Positions 24,867 to 32,171 of a DNA stretch of 64,000 bases are shown here, piece after piece. Numbering within the stretch: the stretch's first letter is position 1; the number at the start of each line of letters is the position of its first letter. This DNA is from Marivita sp. (lineage in GTDB: Bacteria; Pseudomonadota; Alphaproteobacteria; Rhodobacterales; Rhodobacteraceae): the NCBI RefSeq assembly GCF_020055675.1, contig NZ_JAIPUS010000004.1:1-64000 (forward strand), in the 5' to 3' direction. A program made the translations under genes and the position numbers. Under the pieces are notes generated by a model. The model was not told where the DNA came from, searched no databases, and was given only the letters and a program-made list of their open reading frames with translations.

Positions 24867-26309
24867 ATGTTGAGCACGATGCTCTCGAAGGCTGGGATTG
24901 GTCTTGCCGCATTGATGGTTTTTGGCGGGATCGAAACTTTGCCGTCATTGTTCGGAGTTGAAGGCGCAACGTCACTGGCCACGGGGAGGGTGGCCCCCGA
25001 AGACCCTACCGTCCATCAGGCTCGGCATGAAACCGAGTCCTCTGACAACATGGTTTCGCTGGCGATGTTCAAGGACACGGAACCCAAAAGCCCAAGCCTG
25101 CTCGATCGCATCTTGTCTGGCATCGGTTGCGAAAGCGGCAGCGATGCTGCGGATCGAACAGTTGTTGGCGACCAACTGACATTGCGTGTTTTTGAACATT
25201 CCGAGAGTGATTTTGGACGATTTGAACGACGCGACCTTTCGGGCACGTTTGCCGTCAGCTCCACGGGAGAAATCGCTGTTCCCGGTATTGGACGGGTGAA
25301 GGCTTTTGGAACGCCATTGACCTGTCTTGAAAACGCCGTAAGGGCGGCTCTATCATCGGAAATGAACCTTTCCACAACAGTGACGGCCTCTTTTGCCAAG
25401 CGCCCGCCTGTTCTTGTAAAAGGAGAGGTTATTGCACCCGGCAGTTATGAGTACGTTCCCGGATTGACGGTAGATACGCTCCTTGCAAAGTCGGGGTACG
25501 GCAGCAGCAGTTCGGATGCCGCTCTTCGGCGCAGCTTGGATGCGCGTCGTGACGAATTGCGCACATTGCGCGCGGGGCTTTTGCTTCGGCACAAGCGCCT
25601 GTCGGCCCAGCGTGCAACCGAAGAAACATTTACAATGACGGATGGTACGGCTGCCGTTGTGAACCGCCAAATCGAAGAGGATCGGATCAATAGCGAAGTC
25701 GCCGTGCTGGAAGCCGCGTCAAGCGAGCGCGCAATCCGCGACGCACGGGACACAGCAAGACGTGCAGAGCTTCAAAGTGCGCTCCATCTGGCACTTTCGC
25801 GGCGTCAGATGGTGGCGGCACGCCACGAAGACCTGAAGCGCAAACGCGATGCGCTGGATCTGGAAGTTGCAAAGGAATGTCGCGGCCGATGCAGCTCAAG
25901 CAGGCAATTCGCCCAGTTGCGGCTCGACAGCTTGAATGATCGCGTCGCCGACTTGGATCTGGTCTTGCAAGATGCCGAGACACGCGTGATCGAAGCGCGC
26001 CACGCGCTGAACCGCCATGACAGAACCATCGAGCTAGAGCGCGCTGAAAGCAGCAAGACGCTGGCTCTCGATATTGTCGAGACCCTTGTGAAGCGAAACG
26101 CGATAGATGCTGAATTGGCATCCGTAGAGGGACAGCTGAGGGCGCTGGGCGATCTGGTGGGCCGTGTCGTGACGGTGAAACGTCAGAATGGAAAGGACAT
26201 TCGCATCCTGGAATCCGATGAGACCATGCGCTTGCTGCCGGGTGATATAGTAACGGTCGGCGCTGTTGATGATGCGGCTCTCGCGTCAGCCGAGAGGGTC
26301 TTCAAGTGA
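24867..26309 (+). CDS. Polysaccharide export protein (OPX, ExoF/Wza-type) with long coiled coil
   Basis: A 480-residue envelope protein. It has an N-terminal hydrophobic segment, then a polysaccharide-export domain from about residue 95 (VVGDQLTLRVFE, GEIAVPGIGRVKAFG) and an SLBB unit (VLVKGEVIAPGSYEYVPGLTVDTLLAKSGY). A charged coiled coil covers about residues 210-440, and a short second SLBB-like end follows. No lipobox and no C-terminal amphipathic barrel helix are evident, which is closer to ExoF than to Wza. It probably replaces the PelB barrel and PelC lipoprotein, neither of which is seen here. It is the first gene of a five-gene operon and ends in a GTGA overlap with pelD. Confidence 0.8.
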   Translation: MLSTMLSKAGIGLAALMVFGGIETLPSLFGVEGATSLATGRVAPEDPTVHQARHETESSDNMVSLAMFKDTEPKSPSLLDRILSGIGCESGSDAADRTVVGDQLTLRVFEHSESDFGRFERRDLSGTFAVSSTGEIAVPGIGRVKAFGTPLTCLENAVRAALSSEMNLSTTVTASFAKRPPVLVKGEVIAPGSYEYVPGLTVDTLLAKSGYGSSSSDAALRRSLDARRDELRTLRAGLLLRHKRLSAQRATEETFTMTDGTAAVVNRQIEEDRINSEVAVLEAASSERAIRDARDTARRAELQSALHLALSRRQMVAARHEDLKRKRDALDLEVAKECRGRCSSSRQFAQLRLDSLNDRVADLDLVLQDAETRVIEARHALNRHDRTIELERAESSKTLALDIVETLVKRNAIDAELASVEGQLRALGDLVGRVVTVKRQNGKDIRILESDETMRLLPGDIVTVGAVDDAALASAERVFK

Positions 26310-27349
26310 GAGCTTTGATCGACAATCTATTGGCAGACGAAACCTCAGGCCAAATCTCGGGCCAAACCTCACGCAGCGGTTACGAGGATGCCTTGCGCGG
26401 GATTATTGGAGCAGCGGTCCTGTTGGTGCTGATCGCCGGTGCAGAACCGCTTTTGTTCGGCGCCGGATTTTATGAGACTTTGAAATTACATCCCTTTTGG
26501 ATCGTGATCCTGATCGCGTCTTTACAGCATGGCCCAGGTGTCGGCATCGCAAGTGTGGCCTTGGCGACGTTCCTCATGGGGTGGCCAGACCGCTTTGTCG
26601 GCGAAGACGCTGCTGTCTATGCTGCTCGCGTCGCGGTGCTGCCTCTTCAGTGGCTTGTCGTGGCTCTCATCGTGGGACTGTATAGCCAGCGGAAAATTCT
26701 TGAAACCGAAGGTCTGCGGGCAGAAGTCACGAGGCTCGAGGATGTATCCGACACCCTTGCCGCTGAAATCGAGAGAATGGACAGCCTCGTCTTGGACTTG
26801 GAGCGTGCGTCTGCCGCCAAGTCCGGCGCGACAACGACACAGATCATACCCGATGCGTCGGAGACTTACACCGTTCTTGCACGGGCCTTGCCTGATCTTG
26901 CCGCGCTTGCAGTCGCCCGCGCAAGTGAACTTCCCGCGACCTTCGAGGCCGCGTCTGCAGCCCTCTTCGATGGTCCCGTCGCACTGATCGCAGCGGCACC
27001 AGGAGAAGACCCCTTATTTATCGGGAGTGCGCCTGAATTGGGTTGCAGCCCTGAAGTCATGTCTGCGTCCCTGGGTGCCTTACTCGGACATCAAGATTGT
27101 GACACAGTCAAATTGCAGGATGCTGGTCTCGATGCCGATGGCGCTGCCCGGATCGTTCGGAAATGTGCGCATGTAGAGAACGGATTGACTGCAACGGTTA
27201 TTTTCTTTGCCGAGACTCCCGCGGAAGCTGACGCTGGTGCGCAGCGTCTCGATCTCATAGCCGAGATGGCCCGCATCGCGATTGACAGGGTCAGCCTTGA
27301 CCTCGGCCTCGACAAGAGAGCGAAGAAGCTCTCTCAGAAACGTGGCTGA
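26306..27349 (+). CDS. pelD: PelD-like membrane protein lacking the GGDEF domain
   Basis: A 347-residue inner-membrane protein with four predicted helices in residues about 30-135 (GAAVLLVLIAGAEPLLFGAG, FWIVILIASLQHGPGVG and others). A short coiled coil covers about 135-172 and a GAF-like domain about 180-325. The order matches PelD of Pseudomonas, where an additional GGDEF domain with an RxxD site binds c-di-GMP. Here the protein ends right after the GAF domain (LGLDKRAKKLS), and the stop is followed directly by pelE. The GTG start overlaps the export gene. It probably organises the synthase complex with PelE, PelF and PelG, but c-di-GMP control through this subunit looks absent. Confidence 0.78.
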   Translation: MRALIDNLLADETSGQISGQTSRSGYEDALRGIIGAAVLLVLIAGAEPLLFGAGFYETLKLHPFWIVILIASLQHGPGVGIASVALATFLMGWPDRFVGEDAAVYAARVAVLPLQWLVVALIVGLYSQRKILETEGLRAEVTRLEDVSDTLAAEIERMDSLVLDLERASAAKSGATTTQIIPDASETYTVLARALPDLAALAVARASELPATFEAASAALFDGPVALIAAAPGEDPLFIGSAPELGCSPEVMSASLGALLGHQDCDTVKLQDAGLDADGAARIVRKCAHVENGLTATVIFFAETPAEADAGAQRLDLIAEMARIAIDRVSLDLGLDKRAKKLSQKRG

Positions 27350-28088
27350 CATATCGTTGCTGCGCAGAACTGCCGCGTTTTGTTTGACGCTGGCAGCGGT
27401 TTCAGCCTTTGTGATAGCGATTTACATTGGTTTTTGGTTCGCACTGATATTTTATTGCGCGATTTCTGTCGTGCTGTGTGTCGCGCTCACGCTTTTCGAT
27501 CGGCATGATGCAGGATTTTTTGCCATTGCCGTGTTAACGCTTGGCCCATTTGCCGGCCCGGTCATCATGATCGCAACCATGGGTGCAAAACGCAGGCAAC
27601 CCCAAATATCATTCGAAGCCCATCGAGACATCCCGAGCGACACGCGTGCCGACCTTTTATTCCAGGAAATCGCAGAAGACCGCCGGCCACGTGGCCGGGA
27701 CGCGTTGGAACCTCCTTTGGAAGACGTATTCCTGTCCGGAACGCTCACGGATCAGCAAACGGCTTTGGCCGCGATCGTCAAACATTACACCGCTGATCTG
27801 CGCCCTGTATTAGAGCGCGCGCTTGCCTCTGAAATTCCTGCAGTGCGTGTTCAGGCAGCTTCTGTCTTTGCACATCTGAGGGATACATTTGCAGCGCGCG
27901 CCCGAAGGCTATTGCAGGGTGAGCATGCGTTGTCCGGTGAGGCGCTCGATGCTGAAATTTCAGCGGTATCGGGGTCCGGCTTTGTAGACCCTGCGGAGCT
28001 TGAAGCTGTGCCGCGCCCGGCGCCAACACCTGACTCGGGATCAGTCTTGGAAAATCCGAAGCTCAGAAATGAATTGATTTCGACATGA
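27342..28088 (+). CDS. pelE: PelE-like inner-membrane protein
   Basis: A 248-residue protein with two adjacent hydrophobic helices (about residues 8-28 and 29-75, LTLAAVSAFVIAIYIGFWFALIF region in parts) and a cytosolic helical domain rich in Ala/Glu/Arg that could hold TPR- or HEAT-like repeats (AVRVQAASVFAHLRD). PelE of Pseudomonas has two membrane helices plus TPRs, and the gene sits between pelD and pelF as there. The GTG at 27342 overlaps pelD by 8 bases; the open frame starts earlier but inside pelD. The assignment is mainly by topology and gene order. Confidence 0.65.
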   Translation: MADISLLRRTAAFCLTLAAVSAFVIAIYIGFWFALIFYCAISVVLCVALTLFDRHDAGFFAIAVLTLGPFAGPVIMIATMGAKRRQPQISFEAHRDIPSDTRADLLFQEIAEDRRPRGRDALEPPLEDVFLSGTLTDQQTALAAIVKHYTADLRPVLERALASEIPAVRVQAASVFAHLRDTFAARARRLLQGEHALSGEALDAEISAVSGSGFVDPAELEAVPRPAPTPDSGSVLENPKLRNELIST

Positions 28089-29593
28089 CCGATACACGCT
28101 GTGCAGATGTCTGTTTGGTAGTTGAAGGATGTTATCCTTTTGTCACTGGGGGGGTGTCATCCTGGTTGGATTGGCTCATCCGGGAGCAGAAAGATAAAAG
28201 TTTTTCCGTGCTCGCAATTACCGCAGACGACAGCGTGCAGGACGTGAAATACTCCCTGCCAGACAATGTGTTGAACCTTGAAGTCCTGCCGCTTAGCACC
28301 ACGCAAAAACGTATGCGACTGGGAGACCCGAAAATCGACGCTTCGGTGTTTGGCGATGCGCTGGTGCGGCTATGGGAAAATGGCGACGCAGATGCGTTTG
28401 ATGTGCTGTGCGACCTTGCCATGACACCGGCGCGCCGGGGGTTCCCGTCTGTGCCAGGTCGGGCGGTTCGGCCCGATCACGCCGACCTGATTTCTTCAAC
28501 ACCAGCTTGGGACGCTATCGAAAACTGCGCGAACAATCTTGCGCCGGAGGCCGCCTTTTCGGATTTTTTCTGGGCGTGGCGCACGCTGGTTGGCGGGATG
28601 GTCTCTGTCCTGACATCGCCCGTGCCCCCGGCGCGCATTTATCATGCAATTTCCACAGGATATGCCGGGCTTTTTGCGGTGAGGGCCGCGCGGGAAACCG
28701 GTGCGCGGATCGCACTCACCGAGCATGGCATCTACACCAATGAACGACGTATTGACATGGTGATGGCCGACTGGCTGGGAGACCGCGTTCGAAAAGGCTT
28801 TACGCTCAAGGATCCGCGGCGTGATACCCGTGACCTTTGGATCGCAATGTTCGAGAGTTTTGCCAAGGTCGCCTATGCGAGGGCTGATCGGATCACAACG
28901 CTTTACAGCGCCAACCAGGGATTCCAGCGCGCGCTGGGCGCCCCCGAAAATCGTCTTTCTGTCATTCCAAACGGCATCGCGTTGGAGAGGTTTGATGACC
29001 TGAAACGCCCCTCAAACAAGGCACGACCAGTTGTCGGTTTGATCGGACGTGTGGTTCCGATCAAGGATATCGAAGCATGCATCCGTGCAGCCGCAGTGAT
29101 CCGGGAGACTGTGCCTGACGTCGAAGTGTTGATAATCGGACCGACCGATGAAAACCCGGAATATTATGAAGCCTGCAAAAAACGGGTGTCCGAACTGAAC
29201 CTCGATACAACCGTCCGTTTCATGGGGCGCATGAATATTTTCGAAATTCTGACATCGCTTGACGTCTTGCTTCTGACGTCGATCAGTGAGGCGCAACCCC
29301 TTGTCCTGCTCGAAGCCGGTGCCGCGCGGATTCCCTGCGTCGCGACCGATGTCGGTTCGTGCCGGGAAATCATAGAAGGTTCAGAAACGGAGTCCCCGGC
29401 GCTTGGGCGCGGTGGGTTCGTCGTGCCGCCAATGGACCCGGATGCGCTCGCCGCAGCGGTGATCTGTCTTTTGTCGGATGAAACGCTCCGCCTTGAATGT
29501 GGTGAGGCCTTGCGCGCCAGGGTCGAACAAAGCTTCACCTCGCGATCCTCTTCGGCCGCTTACGCCGCGCTCTACGAGGAACTCGTGGCATGA
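28085..29593 (+). CDS. pelF: Pel-type GT4 glycosyltransferase
   Basis: A 502-residue cytosolic glycosyltransferase. The N-terminus VVEGCYPFVTGGVSSW is characteristic of PelF, and GYAGLFAVRAARETGARIALTEHGIYTNERRI follows in parts. The GT-B second half has VIPNGIALERF, GLIGRVVPIKD and the EX7E element in SEAQPLVLLEAGA. PelF polymerises a UDP-activated hexosamine or hexose at the inner membrane. The ATGA overlaps at both ends couple it to pelE and pelG, which form the membrane part of the synthase. It is the clearest marker of a Pel-type locus in this window. Confidence 0.92.
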   Translation: MTDTRCADVCLVVEGCYPFVTGGVSSWLDWLIREQKDKSFSVLAITADDSVQDVKYSLPDNVLNLEVLPLSTTQKRMRLGDPKIDASVFGDALVRLWENGDADAFDVLCDLAMTPARRGFPSVPGRAVRPDHADLISSTPAWDAIENCANNLAPEAAFSDFFWAWRTLVGGMVSVLTSPVPPARIYHAISTGYAGLFAVRAARETGARIALTEHGIYTNERRIDMVMADWLGDRVRKGFTLKDPRRDTRDLWIAMFESFAKVAYARADRITTLYSANQGFQRALGAPENRLSVIPNGIALERFDDLKRPSNKARPVVGLIGRVVPIKDIEACIRAAAVIRETVPDVEVLIIGPTDENPEYYEACKKRVSELNLDTTVRFMGRMNIFEILTSLDVLLLTSISEAQPLVLLEAGAARIPCVATDVGSCREIIEGSETESPALGRGGFVVPPMDPDALAAAVICLLSDETLRLECGEALRARVEQSFTSRSSSAAYAALYEELVA

Positions 29594-31008
29594 GCTCAAG
29601 CCCTTACTCCCAGCTAAAACTGCGCGCTGTCCTGAGGCAGGCCGATTGGTGGCTGGACGGACCCATCCTGAAACCGCTTCACAATCTTCTCGCCGCCTTG
29701 GTTCTGGCGGCTGGTCCTTGGCTCCTCGTGATCGTTACTTTGATCTTGATCTCCTGGACAGCTGACAACCGTTTCACAGACGAGGCCCTGGAGGACATGC
29801 GTCTCGCAGTTGTCTATGCCTTCATGCTCGCACCCATTGTGGCGGCACCATTGGGTATTATTGCAGCTCGAACGATCGCCGATACGGAAGTGCCACCCGA
29901 CGCGTCGGCCGTTGGTGCGCTGCTGTTGGTGGTGTGTGGTGTGGCCGGGACCGCTGCAGAAGTCTTGGTTATCATCGTCGTGCTGGTTCTCGGGGTGTCG
30001 AATCCTGCCTTGACACTCGCGTTTGCCTTGCTCACGTCTGCCTCCGCAATGATGTGGGTGGCATTCGCAGTTCTGGCTGCATGCAAAGCGCGTCGACATC
30101 TGATCCTATCTTTTGCCACAGGCTTGTTCATTGCCGTTTTGCTGAGCGTTGGTGTCGCAGATCGTGCAGGCAGCGGAAGTGCTTTGGTGTGGTGTTTCAC
30201 GTCCGGGATCGTCTTTTGTCTTGCCCTTTGTCTTTCACCATTTCTGAACATCAGACATCAGCTTGCCGAATTGCGCCATGCTGCTGGACAGCTACGCCTG
30301 TGTGCCAAAAAAACATGGCCGCTCGCTGTGGGGGCTTCCTTGGCGATCATGGGGATTTGGGCTGACAAATGGATTGTCTGGTTCGGTCCTGGCGGTCAGA
30401 GCTCTGTCGCCGGTTTCCGTCACATGCCCACGTACGACAGTGCACTGTTCCTTGCCCAGCTATCCACGCTGCCCGGTCTTGCAAGCCTGGCCATCTATTT
30501 CGAAGAACCTGTGCGCCGTGCGATGGATCGGTTTCGGGCGAAGCTGGCCAACGGGGCGACGTTGCGCGCTGCAAATTTGTCGGGAATGGCGGTATCAGAA
30601 ATGATCTGGACTGGTATACTTCGTATCATGATGACGCAGTTCGCGGTTTCTGCCGCGCTGTTGTTGTTGGCCCCTGTGATTGCATCAGCAATGGGCCTGA
30701 GGCTTGACCAGTTCTTGGTCCTTCGTATGGGAATTGTTGGAACGTTGCTGCACGCATTGTTTCTCGCTGCTTCTGGCGTCCTGGTGTTATGCAATGCCAA
30801 AATGGCCTTTCTGATCCTGCAAGCCGCGTTTCTGACTGCAAATCTTTCTCTCAGTGCAGTTTTGACACCTGTGTTTGGTGTGAACGCGCTTGGATTCGCG
30901 CTCGCTTCGGGACTGACCAGCATTTTTGCATGTGTGGTCGCATTCGAAACAACGAAAAAGTTAATTGCTTATTTATTCATTTTTGGAAACGATACTGTAT
31001 TAAATTAA
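29590..31008 (+). CDS. pelG: PelG-type inner-membrane polysaccharide transporter
   Basis: A 472-residue polytopic protein with about twelve hydrophobic helices in the MOP/flippase style. The opening RQADWWLDGPILKPLHNLLAALV region, the WADKWIVWFGPGG loop and the TYDSALFLAQLSTLPGL segment match PelG. It forms the translocation channel for the chain made by PelF. The ATG overlaps pelF. It is the last gene of the operon; an AT-rich 313-base spacer follows with no clear terminator hairpin. Confidence 0.88.
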   Translation: MSSSPYSQLKLRAVLRQADWWLDGPILKPLHNLLAALVLAAGPWLLVIVTLILISWTADNRFTDEALEDMRLAVVYAFMLAPIVAAPLGIIAARTIADTEVPPDASAVGALLLVVCGVAGTAAEVLVIIVVLVLGVSNPALTLAFALLTSASAMMWVAFAVLAACKARRHLILSFATGLFIAVLLSVGVADRAGSGSALVWCFTSGIVFCLALCLSPFLNIRHQLAELRHAAGQLRLCAKKTWPLAVGASLAIMGIWADKWIVWFGPGGQSSVAGFRHMPTYDSALFLAQLSTLPGLASLAIYFEEPVRRAMDRFRAKLANGATLRAANLSGMAVSEMIWTGILRIMMTQFAVSAALLLLAPVIASAMGLRLDQFLVLRMGIVGTLLHALFLAASGVLVLCNAKMAFLILQAAFLTANLSLSAVLTPVFGVNALGFALASGLTSIFACVVAFETTKKLIAYLFIFGNDTVLN

Positions 31009-31321
31009 ATTTGAGACCTGACATTGCTACCAAGGTTTCGGGAGAAAAGACATATAAAATTTCTTTTGTGTAACAATCGGTTAAATATCATTCACACGAA
31101 GCAATTTCGCTAAAAAGTTGCATGGTCAAAATGCACTCGGCTACTGGATGAAGAAAGCTGATTTTTTGTGCTTAAGCCGCAAAGCCTTTGGCAGTAAATA
31201 AAGGACCTGAGCCATTTGCGACATCATCCCTGATGATTCGTGGCAAGGTTCATGTCAAAAGATTTATTGTGTCCAGTAAGTGGTGCCGTTGGTGAGCGTA
31301 TAACTGACAGGACTATTTCAC
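31009..31321. promoter_or_regulatory. AT-rich intergenic region upstream of the LuxR-type gene
   Basis: About 310 bases, clearly richer in A and T than the surroundings, between pelG and the regulator. No gene is supported. The low GC and length suggest the promoter and control region of the regulator. The near-dyad TAAC-N5-GTTAA at about 31071-31085 has the wrong spacing for a Crp/Fnr box. Confidence 0.4.
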
Positions 31322-32050
31322 ATGCCGGATGACGGAAGACATAGATCGAACACCGCATATGTCATCTTGATTATAGATGATTGCCCCTTGCGCCGCGCAG
31401 CTTATTTGGCACTTTTTGAACTTTATGGGTCCAGCACTGCCGTTTTAAACCATCGGGATGGTGAAATTCCTGTTGGATCACCCACCCTCAAAGAAGGCGC
31501 TCTCACTTTGGTGGTGTTTGGTGGCTTGCTCATAAGTAGTGCCGATGGCCGTGCTAAGCTCGAGGCTGTATTGCAAAACCGCACGGGCCGCGTGGTTGCC
31601 CTGGTTGAGAACCATACCTCAGATTGTGTCTCTTGTGCGCTCGACATGGAGTTGGGCGGCGTTATACCGGCATCCGAGGAACCGTCAGTAGTTTTTGCCG
31701 CCCTCGATTTCATTGCTGCGGGCGGTTGCTATATCCCGCATGCTTCTACGGCAATCGAGGGATTACAGGACGTGTCACTTCTGCAAGAAAAGGTGGCAGG
31801 CGGGGATAGTCACGAACGGAATGAGACAAACACTGAAGACCTGAGCAAGGCCATAACCGACAGGCCAGTTTTCACCCGCCGTCAAAACGATGTTCTGATT
31901 GACCTTGCGCATGGAAAATCAAACAAGGCGATCGCGGCAAGTTTGGGTATTTCCGAGGCGACAGTGAAAAGTCATATCCGGCAAGTCATGCTCAAGCTGA
32001 ATGCGAAAAATCGAACCCAAGCGGCATTATTAGCGCGGGATCTTGTTTAG
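31322..32050 (+). CDS. LuxR-family regulator with degenerate receiver domain
   Basis: A 242-residue DNA-binding protein. Residues about 12-125 resemble a response-regulator receiver: the acidic pair Asp19/Asp20 is kept in LIIDDCP, but the strand that should end in the phospho-accepting Asp reads VVFGGLLIS, so phosphorylation is unlikely. Residues about 178-240 are a LuxR helix-turn-helix with FTRRQNDVLIDLAHGKSNKAIA and ISEATVKSHIRQVMLKL. Regulators of this layout, such as VpsT or CsgD, often control biofilm matrix genes. Position between pelG and the RTX hydrolase suggests it controls this locus; that is inference. Confidence 0.8.
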   Translation: MPDDGRHRSNTAYVILIIDDCPLRRAAYLALFELYGSSTAVLNHRDGEIPVGSPTLKEGALTLVVFGGLLISSADGRAKLEAVLQNRTGRVVALVENHTSDCVSCALDMELGGVIPASEEPSVVFAALDFIAAGGCYIPHASTAIEGLQDVSLLQEKVAGGDSHERNETNTEDLSKAITDRPVFTRRQNDVLIDLAHGKSNKAIAASLGISEATVKSHIRQVMLKLNAKNRTQAALLARDLV

Positions 32051-32052
32051 CA

Positions 32053-32165
32053 TCATAACCCATTGAGTTTCAAAGCCAGCAGACGCCGGCTCTCAGCCAG
32101 AGCGATGGCAGAGAGCAAGAGCGTCGGATTGCGGTCGTATCGCATTGCCAAAACGCCGCCAATTC
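32053..32165 (-). pseudogene. IS5-type transposase C-terminal remnant
   Basis: Minus-strand reading from about 32165 to the TGA at 32053 gives LAMRYDRNPTLLLSAIALAE followed by about 16 residues. RYD-x-x-(x)n-FLSAIALA is the usual end of IS5/IS1182-like transposases. Only about 37 residues remain and both element ends are missing. The remnant abuts the stop codon of the RTX hydrolase gene, whose C-terminus appears cut short at this junction. Confidence 0.6.
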
Positions 32166-32171
32166 TTGAGT

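Noticed and set aside
31069-31085. TAAC-N5-GTTAA between pelG and the LuxR-type gene
   Set aside because: Five-base spacer does not fit Crp/Fnr geometry; the surrounding DNA is AT-rich, so chance matches are expected.
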